The notes below the pieces were generated by a model. It saw only the letters and a list, made by a program, of their open reading frames with translations. It had not been told where the DNA came from and searched no databases. Both the position numbers and the translations under genes were made by a program. Shown here one piece after another: positions 26,013 to 34,532 of a stretch of DNA of 64,000 bases. The first letter of the stretch is position 1, and every line of letters begins with the position of its first letter. Source of the stretch: Pseudolabrys sp. (GTDB lineage: Bacteria > Pseudomonadota > Alphaproteobacteria > Rhizobiales > Xanthobacteraceae); assembly GCA_030655215.1 (NCBI GenBank), contig JAURVZ010000029.1, positions 1 through 64,000 on the forward strand. Direction: 5' to 3'.

Positions 26013-26459
26013 TTATCTAGATTTGCCGGACCCTCTCAGTATCGAAGACTCCATGTGCCGCTTTATGGTGGACTCTTTCCAAGAGACGCCGACAGCTTCA
26101 AGCCAGTCCATGGCTTCTTTGGCCGCTTGGTCTTCCGCGCTCATTTCAGGGCTATCTCTGTTCACCCCAGTCGCCTTCCGCCCGGCTGCAATCAATTCGG
26201 CTTTGCGCTCGCATGCGATGTTGATGGCGGCGTACTTCAATATGTCGTTCACGGCGCTGTTCGGTCGTTTCTTACGTTCGAACAATTTGAGGAGGCTTCT
26301 AGCAATATCGAGCGGCAACTTAACCGATTGCGCCTCTCCCGCCGTCGCGGATGCTACTTCTAAATAGTCGAGGGCTTGAGCGGGTCCGAGCCCCTCAAGA
26401 AAATCCTCAAGCGTCTCGCCCAGCAATTCGACCAGAACTTTGTCGCGTTCATGTTGCAT
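26013..26459 (-). CDS. Hypothetical early-region protein of the element
   Basis: A 148-aa protein, starting MQHERDKVLVELLGETLEDFLEGL (the track's 26522 start lies across the heptamer pair). It is all-helical, with KLPLDIARSLLKLFERKKRPNSAVNDILKYAAI and a final AVGVSWKESTIKRHM that could be an HTH-like or recognition helix. It is the outermost gene at the right end, divergent from nothing and 130 bp from the tRNA repeat. A regulator is plausible, but I do not recognise the family. Confidence 0.55.
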   Translation of the reverse strand: MQHERDKVLVELLGETLEDFLEGLGPAQALDYLEVASATAGEAQSVKLPLDIARSLLKLFERKKRPNSAVNDILKYAAINIACERKAELIAAGRKATGVNRDSPEMSAEDQAAKEAMDWLEAVGVSWKESTIKRHMESSILRGSGKSR

Positions 26460-26508
26460 GGACACAGCGCTACGTTCTGTAAGCCATTGAAAACATGAAG
26501 GATCATAT

Positions 26509-26524
26509 TGCAACATGTGCAACA
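26509..26524. promoter_or_regulatory. TGCAACA heptamer pair at the right end
   Basis: Two copies of TGCAACA start at 26509 and 26518, in reverse orientation to the integrase-side pair. They lie 50 bp upstream of the 26459 gene start and 65 bp from attR. They could be Int arm sites, or an operator of the early promoter. Confidence 0.5.
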
Positions 26525-26588
26525 GAGATAGACGCCAAATCGAAAGGCGATTAACAGAGATTATTCAATGTTATCAGGGAATTAGTGT

Positions 26589-26633
26589 TGGTAGCGAGGA
26601 GTGGACTCGAACCACCGACCTACGGATTATGAT
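26589..26633. repeat. Right attachment-site repeat (attR), within tRNA-Met
   Basis: Identical to 15305-15349. It overlaps the 3' end of the tRNA-Met gene, so integration leaves the tRNA whole. Confidence 0.93.
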
Positions 26634-26665
26634 TCCGCCGCTCTAACCAGCTGAGCTACCCCGCC
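26589..26665 (-). tRNA. tRNA-Met (anticodon CAT)
   Basis: On the minus strand the gene begins GGCGGGGTAGCTCAGC and ends CTCGCTACCA, with CCA encoded. A 7-bp acceptor stem (two G-U pairs), a D-arm with GGTTAGAGC, an anticodon arm GCGGA-ATCATAA-TCCGT and a T-arm GGTTCGAGTC all fold as expected. The anticodon is CAT. The sequence resembles elongator Met, although an Ile2 (CAT, lysidine) tRNA cannot be excluded. It is the integration target of the element. Confidence 0.93.
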
Positions 26666-26774
26666 ACGATCCCGGTGGTCGACCGGGATGGCGCGATATA
26701 GGGATTTCGGACCAAGGCTGTCAAGCAAGCATCCGGTCCAAATCGCCGGACGATTGCTCGGCACGCTTATCAGC

Positions 26775-27128
26775 CTATTTCGGCTTGACGCTCGGGTCGC
26801 CGCCCGGCGAACCCGGCGGCGGGATGACCGGCATCGCCGCCCCGCCTGATGGCGTCGGCGCATGGATTTCCGGATCAACCTGGCCTGGCGGGCAAATAAC
26901 GCCATCCGAGCGCGCGAGTTGGTCGCTCAAATTGCGCCCAGCCGGCTTGGTGACTTCGATGTCGCCGCCCTGCCCGACAGTCGAGCGCGTGCCGCTCGGT
27001 GCGCAGGCTTTCGGGTCGAGTTGTTCGGTCTTGGGAGCGACCGGCTGAGCTGTCACGGGCGGCGCTTGCGCCAATGTGATCGTTGGCGTTAGCAACACCG
27101 CCGCCGTGCCGAGAATGAGGTTCCGCAT
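26775..27128 (-). CDS. Secreted proline-rich hypothetical protein
   Basis: A 117-aa protein with a Sec signal peptide (MRNLILGTAAVLLTPTITLAQA). The mature part is proline-rich and has two cysteines (ACAPSGT and VICPPGQVDPEIHAPTP), which may form one disulphide. Such small exported proteins are widespread in Bradyrhizobiaceae; no function is known. It is chromosomal, just outside the element. Confidence 0.65.
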   Translation of the reverse strand: MRNLILGTAAVLLTPTITLAQAPPVTAQPVAPKTEQLDPKACAPSGTRSTVGQGGDIEVTKPAGRNLSDQLARSDGVICPPGQVDPEIHAPTPSGGAAMPVIPPPGSPGGDPSVKPK

Positions 27129-27204
27129 TGTACCCTCCTGCGCGAGGACGCGCCGAGGGACAACGGCTGAGGCAGTTCAAGAGTTCCGCGTAACTGGGAA
27201 CCCG

Positions 27205-27876
27205 CTATGCGGCCTTTTGGCCGGATGCGACGCGGGCAAATCGGATCAGCGCAAAGTGGCCGAGCGGCGCCAGCGGCCGCCTTTCGACGATCTGCATGCC
27301 GCCATGCTTGGCCGCCCAATCGGAGAGCCGCGCAAACGGAAATTCCGGCCGCCAGCCGAGCTGCCGCGCGATCGGCGCAAAGCATTTCTCGAACAGCCAG
27401 CGTGCGCCGCTCTCGGCGCCGATGTGATTGACCAGGATGATCTCGCCGCCCGGCTTCAGCACGCGCGCGAATTCGTCGAGCGTTTCCTCCGGATGCGGCA
27501 CTGTCGTGATGACGAACTGCGCGACGACAACGTCGAAGCTCTGGTCAGGCAGCGCCATGCGCTCGGCGTCCATCACCGACAGACCGTCGACATGCGTGAG
27601 GCTGAGGTCGCGCACGCGTTCCTGCGCCTTGCGCAGCATCGGCTCGGACAGGTCGCAACCGACAATGCGGTTGACGCGATTGTAATCGGGAAGGGAAATT
27701 CCGGTGCCGACACCGACTTCAAGAATGCGGCCACCATTCGGTCCGCACAGGCGTTCGGCGGCGACGATGGCTTCGCGGCGGCCGGTGGCGAACACCTTGC
27801 CGAAAACGAGATCATAAATCGGAGCCCAGCGCGCATAAGCGCGCTCTACGCCGCCCTTGTCGATGTCGCCCGCCAT
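27205..27876 (-). CDS. pmtA: Phosphatidylethanolamine N-methyltransferase PmtA
   Basis: A 223-aa SAM-dependent methyltransferase beginning with the PmtA-type sequence VERAYARWAPIYDLVFG. The SAM loop is ILEVGVGTGISLPDY near residue 52, with MDAERMALPDQSFDVVV near 105 and VLKPGGEIILVNHIG near 145. It converts phosphatidylethanolamine to phosphatidylcholine, a typical membrane lipid of host-associated Alphaproteobacteria. It lies 34 bp downstream of mnmA on the same strand, so the two may be cotranscribed. Confidence 0.85.
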   Translation of the reverse strand: MAGDIDKGGVERAYARWAPIYDLVFGKVFATGRREAIVAAERLCGPNGGRILEVGVGTGISLPDYNRVNRIVGCDLSEPMLRKAQERVRDLSLTHVDGLSVMDAERMALPDQSFDVVVAQFVITTVPHPEETLDEFARVLKPGGEIILVNHIGAESGARWLFEKCFAPIARQLGWRPEFPFARLSDWAAKHGGMQIVERRPLAPLGHFALIRFARVASGQKAA

Positions 27877-27910
27877 TCGTCACTTACTCTTGCGCGATGA
27901 ATGCCAAACT

Positions 27911-29098
27911 CTAGCCGCGCGCGGCAAGCGCTGCAATCGGTTCGACGTGCGGCACAACAGTCGCCGCGACCGCGCTCTTGATGAAGCCGCCACCGAGAAC
28001 TCGGGCCTGGCCCTCGCCGGCGTCGTAGAACACACAAGCCTGTCCGGGCGACACGCCATGTTCGCCGTCGACCAACTCGACCTCATAGCCATTCGTTCCG
28101 TGCCGCAGCCACGCCGCTTGCGGCGGCCGCGAGGACCGCACTTTGACGAAGACGTCGAGCTTGTCGTCGGCAAGCTTGGCATCGAGATCGCCGCCGCCGA
28201 TCCAGTTGACGTCACGCAGAACGATGCTGCGCGTCGCCAGCGCCTCGCGCGGGCCGACAATGACGCGGCGGCGTTCGGCATCGAGCTTGATGACGTAAAG
28301 CGGATTGGCGCCGGACACTTTGAGGCCGCGCCGCTGGCCGACGGTGAAGTGAATGATGCCGGCGTGCTCGCCTAGCACCTTGCCATCGAGATCGACGATC
28401 TCGCCCGGCTCCGCCGACCCCGGCTTCAAGCGTTCAATGATGTCGGCATAGTGCCCGGTCGGCACGAAGCAGATGTCCTGGCTGTCGTGCTTCTCGGCAA
28501 TGGCGAGGCCGTACTGCCGCGCCAAGTCGCGCGTTTGCGCCTTGGAGAGATCGCCAAGCGGAAAGCGGACGAAGTCGAGCTGCTCGGCCGTGGTGCCGAA
28601 CAGGAAATAGCTCTGGTCGCGCTCGTCCTCGCGCGCGCGGTACAGACCGCGGCCGCCATGCGGCAGCGCCCGCGACGCGACATAGTGGCCGGTGGCCAGC
28701 ACATCGGCGCCGAGTTCGCGCGCGGTGGCCAGCAGATCGGTAAACTTGACCGACATATTGCAGGCGACGCACGGCACCGGCGTCTCGCCGGCAATGTAGC
28801 TGGCGGCGAAGCTGTCGATCACCGCCGCCTTGAAGCGGCTTTCATAGTCGAGGACGTAATGAGGAATGCCGATGCGCTCGGCGACCGTGCGGGCGTCGTG
28901 AATGTCCTGGCCGGCGCAGCAGGCGCCTTTACGGTGTGTCGCCGCGCCGTGGTCGTAAAGCTGCAGAGTGACGCCGACCACGTCATAGCCCTCGGCCTTC
29001 AACAGCGCCGCGGTCACCGAGCTATCGACGCCGCCGGACATGGCGACGACGACACGGGTGTCCTGCGGGCGGGAGGGCAGATCGAGCGAGTTTGACAT
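27911..29098 (-). CDS. mnmA: tRNA-specific 2-thiouridylase MnmA
   Basis: MnmA thiolates U34 of tRNA-Lys, -Glu and -Gln. The 395-aa product has the ATP pyrophosphatase loop [18 protein letters not shown] near residue 18, [13 protein letters not shown] near 58, the catalytic [11 protein letters not shown] near 108 and a second active-site Cys in [11 protein letters not shown] near 208. The C-terminal beta-barrel is present. The length is typical for the long form. Confidence 0.93.
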   Translation of the reverse strand: MSNSLDLPSRPQDTRVVVAMSGGVDSSVTAALLKAEGYDVVGVTLQLYDHGAATHRKGACCAGQDIHDARTVAERIGIPHYVLDYESRFKAAVIDSFAASYIAGETPVPCVACNMSVKFTDLLATARELGADVLATGHYVASRALPHGGRGLYRAREDERDQSYFLFGTTAEQLDFVRFPLGDLSKAQTRDLARQYGLAIAEKHDSQDICFVPTGHYADIIERLKPGSAEPGEIVDLDGKVLGEHAGIIHFTVGQRRGLKVSGANPLYVIKLDAERRRVIVGPREALATRSIVLRDVNWIGGGDLDAKLADDKLDVFVKVRSSRPPQAAWLRHGTNGYEVELVDGEHGVSPGQACVFYDAGEGQARVLGGGFIKSAVAATVVPHVEPIAALAARG

Positions 29099-29191
29099 GG
29101 TGCTTCTTACTATAGGTGGCGGCAGAGCCGCGCAATGAAAGCTGCCGTAGCGGCCGTTTGGGACGGCATTGTGCTCTAGAGAGCAGGCAAG

Positions 29192-29210
29192 CCCGGCAAA
29201 ACCTGCCGTA
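29192..29210. promoter_or_regulatory. Palindromic FlbD-type (ftr-like) site upstream of fliK
   Basis: The sequence CCCGGCAAAACCTGCCGTA has the GGCAAA...TGCCG palindrome found also near fliF and flhA. Its centre is about 110 bp before the predicted sigma-54 start site, where an enhancer for an NtrC-type activator such as FlbD would be expected. Confidence 0.5.
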
Positions 29211-29282
29211 ATGGCTGCATGTCGTGCCGGGTCAGAGCTCGCCGAATTCCCTTAAGTTATTGATATTATTAAAAATTAATAC

Positions 29283-29298
29283 TGGCCTGACGCTTGCA
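29283..29298 (+). promoter_or_regulatory. Sigma-54 promoter of fliK-flgD
   Basis: TGGCCTGACGCTTGCA matches the -24/-12 consensus TGGCAC-N5-TTGCW with the key GG and GC exactly 10 bp apart. It lies 30 bp before the TTG start of fliK. The adjacent AT-rich stretch and the FlbD-like site at 29192 agree with late flagellar control. Confidence 0.75.
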
Positions 29299-29328
29299 GA
29301 TTAACGGGCAGGAATCCGGAGGTCTGCC

Positions 29329-30705
29329 TTGGCTCACGTTGCGTCCGCTTTGAAGTCTCAATTGCTCAAGGGCATGCTGCCGCAGCCCGGCAAGCAGACC
29401 TATGCGTCTGACGCCAAGGCGCAGAACTCCTTCGACAGCCTGCTCGACAGCAACACGCCGCCGGCCCCAGAACCGCGGCAGCCCCGCGCCGCCGAGGACA
29501 AGGCGCCCCGCACCGAGCGGTCTGAGCGTTCGGAACGGCCGAAAACGGCCGCCCGGCCGGATCGCCCTGTCGATGCTGCCGAACCGGCCCCAAAAGCCGA
29601 AGCTTCTGAGGAGACCACCGACACCAAGCCGGCCGAAACCGCCGTTACCGAAAAGCCGGCCGCTGAGGGCGAAACCAAGACGGCTGAGGCTACCGAACAG
29701 CCCGTCGAAGCCGAAGCCGCCGATGCAACCGCTGTTGCCGTCGCCGCTATCGTTAACCCGACCATCACCCCGGCCAAGACCGAAGCCGTTACCGAGGTGA
29801 AGGCCGAAGTCGCCCCCGTTGCCGCGACCACCACGACCGCTACCCAAGCCGCGCCGGACACTGCCGCCGAAGTCACCGCTGATGCTGAAGCCGCACCGGC
29901 GGCGATGGCCGCGCTGGCCGGCGAAGTTCAGAAAAAGCCCGACGACAAGCCCGCCGCCACTGCTAAAGCCGAAGCAAAGACGGAAGCCAAAGCGCCGGGC
30001 GCTCTGACCGAGAACGCCACGCCGCAGGCAGCGACAGCCGAGCCGCACAAGGATTCGGAAGCGCATGCCAGCGCCCAGGAAACCGCCAATACACATCGCG
30101 GCGTCGCGACCGACAAACCAGCCTCGCCCGCCACTCCGGCCACCGACACCAGCACCACAGCGGCCCCGAAGGCTGACCTCATCCCGCCGCCGACGCTTAA
30201 CGTTGCTGTCCCGGCTCATGCTGTGCAGGCAACCACCGCCGTTGCCGCCGCCAATATCACCGCCGAAGCCTCGAGACCCGACGCCGCCGTACCCGTCGCT
30301 GGTGTCGCCTTTGAAATCACCAGCAAGATCACCTCGGGCAAGAACCAGTTCGACATCCGCCTCGATCCGGCCGAACTCGGCCGCATTCATGTTCGGCTTG
30401 ATGTCGATCGCGACGGCAATGTCGTCACCCATATGATGGCCGACCGTCCCGACACGCTCGATATGTTGCGCAAGGACACCGCCGGGTTAGAGCGCGCGCT
30501 GCAGGATGCCGGATTGAAGACATCCGACAACTCCCTGCAATTTTCGCTGCGCGATCAATCAACCAACCAACACCAGAGCAACGAAAACGGCCGCAGCAAC
30601 ACGGCGCACCTCGTTGTCGAAGACGAGAAGCCCGTCGCTGACACGATCCAGCGTAATTATGCCGCCTATCGTAGCCAGGCCGGCGGCCTCGATATCCGCG
30701 TTTAG
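29329..30705 (+). CDS. fliK: Flagellar hook-length control protein FliK
   Basis: A 458-aa protein, TTG start with a GGAGG 7 nt upstream. The first 320 residues are low-complexity Ala/Pro/Glu/Lys repeats, as in other rhizobial FliK proteins. The C-terminal Flg_hook domain is clear: FDIRLDPAELGRIHVRLDVDRDGNV near residues 345-370, and KDTAGLERALQDAGL. FliK measures hook length during export. It is followed 30 bp later by flgD. A large Gly-rich ORF on the opposite strand is its shadow. Confidence 0.85.
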   Translation: MAHVASALKSQLLKGMLPQPGKQTYASDAKAQNSFDSLLDSNTPPAPEPRQPRAAEDKAPRTERSERSERPKTAARPDRPVDAAEPAPKAEASEETTDTKPAETAVTEKPAAEGETKTAEATEQPVEAEAADATAVAVAAIVNPTITPAKTEAVTEVKAEVAPVAATTTTATQAAPDTAAEVTADAEAAPAAMAALAGEVQKKPDDKPAATAKAEAKTEAKAPGALTENATPQAATAEPHKDSEAHASAQETANTHRGVATDKPASPATPATDTSTTAAPKADLIPPPTLNVAVPAHAVQATTAVAAANITAEASRPDAAVPVAGVAFEITSKITSGKNQFDIRLDPAELGRIHVRLDVDRDGNVVTHMMADRPDTLDMLRKDTAGLERALQDAGLKTSDNSLQFSLRDQSTNQHQSNENGRSNTAHLVVEDEKPVADTIQRNYAAYRSQAGGLDIRV

Positions 30706-30735
30706 AACCGATCAAGCGATCAGAGGTATCAACCA

Positions 30736-31446
30736 ATGAGCATCATTCCCGCGACCGGATCGACCGGCTCAAGCACGGCGACAGCGAAGACGGCGACGAC
30801 CGACTCCGGAACGCTGGCCGGCAACTTCACCACGTTCCTGACGCTGCTGACGACGCAGCTCAAGAACCAGAACCCGCTGGAACCGCTCGACACCAACCAG
30901 TTTACCGCCCAGCTCGTGCAGTTCGCCTCCGTCGAACAGCAAATGAAGCAGAACGAGCAACTGACCAACCTGGTCGCCCTGTCGAAAGCCGCCGATGCCA
31001 CGACGTCGCTGGCCTTCGTCGGCGCCACCGTGGTGGTCGACGGCTCGACCGCGGCAATGGGCGAAACGGGCGGTGCGAACTGGATGTTCAACGTCTCCAA
31101 GCCGGCCAGCGCGACCATGACCATCAAGGATTCGACCGGCCAGACCGTCTACACCGGCAAGATCGCCGTTAATCCCGGCGACAACAAATTCACCTGGGAT
31201 GGCCGTGGCAATGACGGCAAGGCCTGGCCGGCCGGCAATTATACGCTGACCGCCACGGCCGTCGATGCCAGCAACAACAATGTCGCGATTTCGACCGAAA
31301 TCCAGGCCACCGTCGAGTCGGTCGATCTCACCGCCGACCCGCCGCTCTTGATGATCGCCGGCAAGGAATACACCGCCGACAAGATCAAGCGCGTCATGCG
31401 CTACCAGGCGCCGGCCGAGACGCCGCCGCCGGCTGAAGAAACCTGA
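30736..31446 (+). CDS. flgD: Flagellar hook assembly scaffold FlgD
   Basis: A 236-aa protein: TFLTLLTTQLKNQNPLEPLDTNQFTAQLVQFASVEQQ near residues 31-70 is the FlgD N-terminal signature. The C-terminal part holds the Tudor/Ig-like domain (GDNKFTWDGRGNDGKAWPAGNYTLT). FlgD caps the growing hook and is released when FliK ends hook growth. Cotranscription with fliK from the sigma-54 promoter is likely. Confidence 0.93.
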   Translation: MSIIPATGSTGSSTATAKTATTDSGTLAGNFTTFLTLLTTQLKNQNPLEPLDTNQFTAQLVQFASVEQQMKQNEQLTNLVALSKAADATTSLAFVGATVVVDGSTAAMGETGGANWMFNVSKPASATMTIKDSTGQTVYTGKIAVNPGDNKFTWDGRGNDGKAWPAGNYTLTATAVDASNNNVAISTEIQATVESVDLTADPPLLMIAGKEYTADKIKRVMRYQAPAETPPPAEET

Positions 31447-31471
31447 TCGTTACCCCGCCAGGGTCTGAAAT

Positions 31472-34444
31472 CTAAATGGCTTGCCTAAGGCCCGCGCTAC
31501 GCATCTTGTCGAGCGCCTGGCCGATGGCGTCTTCCAGCGCGCTCAGTTCAAACGGCTTGCGCAAGATGTCGAAATGCCCGTCGGCGGCGCGGGCTGCGTC
31601 ATTGTAGCCGCTGACCAGCAAGACCGGCAGCGCCGGGAAGCGCTCGCGGCACAGATAGGCCAGCGCCATGCCGTCCATCGCGCCCGGCATGACGATATCG
31701 GACAGCATCAGGTCGAAGGCGATGCCCTGCTCGAGATGACGCAAGGCCTCGGCCGCATTCTCGGCCCGCACGACGCGGTAGCCGAGTTGCTCCAGCAAGG
31801 CGGTCGTCACCTCGGCGACTTCCCGGCTGTCCTCGACCAGCAGCACCGTGCCTTGCGCCGGCTCGCTAGCTTCCGCTTCAATCTCCGCGGCCGCCTGCTC
31901 GGCTTCGGTCTGTGCGCGCGGCAGATAGATGGTGACGACCGTGCCTTTGCCCGGCTCGCTGTTCACCGTCACTGCGCCACCGCTCTGATTGGCGAAGCCG
32001 TGCACCTGTGAAAGCCCCAAGCCCGTGCCCTTGCCGACCGGCTTGGTGGTGAAGAACGGCTCAAACACCTTGGCCAGCGCATCGGGCGCAATGCCGGTGC
32101 CGGTGTCGATCAAAGCCAGCGCAACGAAGTCGCCGGTCAAAGAGCCAACCGATGAACCCGGCTGCAGCACGACATTGCGCGCCTGCAGCGTCATGCTGCC
32201 CCCATCCGGCATGGCGTCGCGCGCATTGACTGCCAGGTTGACCAGAGCCAGTTCAAGCTCGCCGAGATCCGTTTTCACCGGCCAGACATCCGGCGCAGCA
32301 TCGCAGACGAAATCGATGATGCCGCCGAGCGACGGCGCCAGCATGTCGCGCACCGCCTCGAAGCGCGCCGGCAAATCGATCACCACAGGCATGAGTTGCT
32401 GGCGGCGCGAAAAGGTCAGCAATTGCCGCGTCAATCTCTCGCCACGGCCGGCAGCGGCGCGTATGGCGCTGACCGCATGTGTGTCCTTCTGCTCGCTGAC
32501 GCGCTTTTCCAAAATCTGCGCATAGCCGGACACGATCATCAGCAGATTGTTGAAGTCGTGCGCGATGCCGCCGGTCAACTGGCCAAGCGCTTCCATCTTC
32601 TGCGATTGCGCCAGTTGCTCGCGCGTCTGTTCGAGCGCCAGTTGCGCCTCATGCTGCGCAGTAATGTCGCGCACCAGAATGGCGAAGCCGATCAGGTCGC
32701 CGGCATCATTGCGTGTTGCGTCGATAACGAAGCTGGCGAAGAACCGGCTGCCATCCTTGCGCACCACCCAGCTCTGGCCGTCGAAATGGCCGCGATCGAT
32801 TGCTTTCGCCAGCGCCTGCTCGCCGAGCTTGGCGGCTCTGTCTTCGTCGGTGAGGAATATGTCGAGATGCCGGCCCATGATTTCGCCGGCGCTGTAGCCC
32901 TTGATGCGGGCGGCGCCCTCGTCCCAGCCATTGACGCGGCCTTCGCTGTCCAGCGTGTAGATGGCGTAGTCGCGCACGCCCTTGAGCAGGAAGCGATAGT
33001 TCTGCTCACTGTCGCGCAGCGCATTTTCGGCTTCGTGACGCGCCGTGACATCCAGGCAGACGCCGAGCATGCGCATCGGCGCGCCGTCTTCATCACGCAC
33101 GACTTCACCAACGCTCTGCAAGTAACGCATGACGCCATCGGGCCGGATGATGCGTTCTTCGTGGTGGAAGTCGGTGGTGCGGCCTTCCAGCGCCGTGCCA
33201 ATACTTTTCTGCACGCGCTCGCGGTCATCCTCATGCAGGAAGCCGACGAAGTCCTCGACCTTGCTCGGCGCCGTTTCCGCCGTGACGCCGTAGATCTCCA
33301 TCAACTGTTCGGACCACGACACCTTGTTGACCTTGATGTCCCACGACCAACTGCCGAGATTGGCGAGCCGCTGCGCCTCGATGAGCTGGATATTGGCGTC
33401 AGCCAGAGCTGCCGTGCGTTCGATGACGCGGCGGTCCAGTTCAATCTGGCTGTGGCGCAGGTCGTCTTCGATGGTACGGCGCATGGCGACGGCCGCACTC
33501 AACGCCAACGACGGCACGGTGATGCTGATCATGAAGGTGAGCAGCAGCAGAAATGACTCATTCAAGCCGAGCTGACCGAACGGGCCGGCCTGGCGGATCG
33601 TCGCCCAGATCGCAAAGGCGGTGAGGATCAACGAAACGGTGGCGGTGTCGCGCGGGCCGCGCCTCAAGGCCGCCCAAACCAAAGGCAGGATCGCGAGGAA
33701 GCCGAGCGGGCTGGTATATTCCGACAAAGGCAGCAGTGGGCTGAAGGCCGCAATGCCGACGGCGATGGTCAGGCCGAGCACGGCGACAGCTTCGCGCAAC
33801 TCCCAGCCTTCCGCACGCGCGCCCGAGGCAAGCGAGCGCATCCACAGCACGATCACCGGCGTGACAACCAGGGCACCGGCGACGTCGCCGAGCCACCATG
33901 TGACCCAGACCCGCGTCAGGCTGTCGAATTGTGCCAGCCCGGCCCAATACAAGGTGGCGACGCCGATGCTGGCGCTGATGATTGTGGCGGGCGCGAAGCT
34001 GATGGCGGCGAACTTGGCGATGCCGACCGGGCTGCCGAACGGCTCGCCTGCGGTCCAGCGCGCGATCAGGAAGCCGCCGACGACGGCCTCGAGGGTATTG
34101 CCGAGCGCAATCAGCGCCGACGTCTCAGGCGTCCCGGCGGTCGTGAAATTGGCGGCAAAGGCAGCAATGAAGATCGCCGGCCAGATGCGCACACCACACA
34201 AGAGGACGGCGGCCAGCGCCAGACCGGTCGGCGGCCAGATCGGGCTGGCGCTCGGATTAATGGAGGCGAGCCGCAGGCCGAGCTTGGCCAAAATAAAATA
34301 AGTGATCGCCACCGCAAAAAGCGCCACGGCGTAGAGGCCGCGCGAACGCCAAACGGAAGCTGTTGAAGCAGGGAACTTTTCCAACCGCTTTCCCTCTGAA
34401 AACGCTAATCTAGCTGGTAATTTCGATCTGGAAACCCCGCGCAA
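31472..34444 (-). CDS. Hybrid sensor histidine kinase (MASE1-PAS-PAS-HisKA-HATPase-REC)
   Basis: A 990-aa membrane kinase. Residues about 35-320 form a MASE1-type multi-pass sensor (SASPIWPPTGLALAAVLL). Two PAS domains follow (LGSWSWDIKVNKVSW; DYAIYTLDSEGRVNGWDE). The phosphoacceptor is in GGIAHDFNNLLMIV, the ATPase N-box in NLAVNARDAMPDGG and G-box in GTGLGLSQVHG. The C-terminal receiver has its Asp in LMLSDIVMPGAMDG. The start is an alternative TTG with a weak Shine-Dalgarno sequence, so the true N-terminus is unsure. It lies convergent with flgD, among flagellar genes. Confidence 0.88.
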   Translation of the reverse strand: MRGVSRSKLPARLAFSEGKRLEKFPASTASVWRSRGLYAVALFAVAITYFILAKLGLRLASINPSASPIWPPTGLALAAVLLCGVRIWPAIFIAAFAANFTTAGTPETSALIALGNTLEAVVGGFLIARWTAGEPFGSPVGIAKFAAISFAPATIISASIGVATLYWAGLAQFDSLTRVWVTWWLGDVAGALVVTPVIVLWMRSLASGARAEGWELREAVAVLGLTIAVGIAAFSPLLPLSEYTSPLGFLAILPLVWAALRRGPRDTATVSLILTAFAIWATIRQAGPFGQLGLNESFLLLLTFMISITVPSLALSAAVAMRRTIEDDLRHSQIELDRRVIERTAALADANIQLIEAQRLANLGSWSWDIKVNKVSWSEQLMEIYGVTAETAPSKVEDFVGFLHEDDRERVQKSIGTALEGRTTDFHHEERIIRPDGVMRYLQSVGEVVRDEDGAPMRMLGVCLDVTARHEAENALRDSEQNYRFLLKGVRDYAIYTLDSEGRVNGWDEGAARIKGYSAGEIMGRHLDIFLTDEDRAAKLGEQALAKAIDRGHFDGQSWVVRKDGSRFFASFVIDATRNDAGDLIGFAILVRDITAQHEAQLALEQTREQLAQSQKMEALGQLTGGIAHDFNNLLMIVSGYAQILEKRVSEQKDTHAVSAIRAAAGRGERLTRQLLTFSRRQQLMPVVIDLPARFEAVRDMLAPSLGGIIDFVCDAAPDVWPVKTDLGELELALVNLAVNARDAMPDGGSMTLQARNVVLQPGSSVGSLTGDFVALALIDTGTGIAPDALAKVFEPFFTTKPVGKGTGLGLSQVHGFANQSGGAVTVNSEPGKGTVVTIYLPRAQTEAEQAAAEIEAEASEPAQGTVLLVEDSREVAEVTTALLEQLGYRVVRAENAAEALRHLEQGIAFDLMLSDIVMPGAMDGMALAYLCRERFPALPVLLVSGYNDAARAADGHFDILRKPFELSALEDAIGQALDKMRSAGLRQAI

Positions 34445-34532
34445 GTTGTCCTGCAGTAAAGGTTCGAAATCTCATCCGTAACCAAAAGGTTAGCAAAAAC
34501 CGGGCAAACTTTTCCTGTTCCGCTCAGTAAGC

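Larger units (their letters stand above)
15305..26633. mobile_element. 11.3 kb integrative element, phage-satellite-like
   Basis: Identical 45-bp direct repeats bound the region: 15305-15349 and 26589-26633. The right copy is the 3' part of an intact tRNA-Met gene, the classic product of tyrosine-recombinase integration. Inside are an integrase, a Rep-like initiator with iteron-like repeats, an AlpA-like HTH, a TerL with a putative TerS-like partner and several small unknown genes. I see no portal, protease, capsid or tail genes. The content suits a phage satellite or packaging-capable island better than a complete or simply decayed prophage. Confidence 0.85.

Noticed and set aside
15305-26633. 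Complete prophage or gene transfer agent
   Set aside because: Terminase is present, but I find no portal, capsid, tail or lysis genes, while rep, iterons and AlpA are. This fits a satellite better.
29269-30432. 387-aa Gly-rich minus-strand ORF
   Set aside because: It is the antisense shadow of the low-complexity part of fliK; the FliK frame has a sigma-54 promoter, GGAGG and a conserved C-terminal domain.
32396-33556. 386-aa plus-strand ORF
   Set aside because: It is the antisense frame of the hybrid kinase's PAS and HisKA regions.
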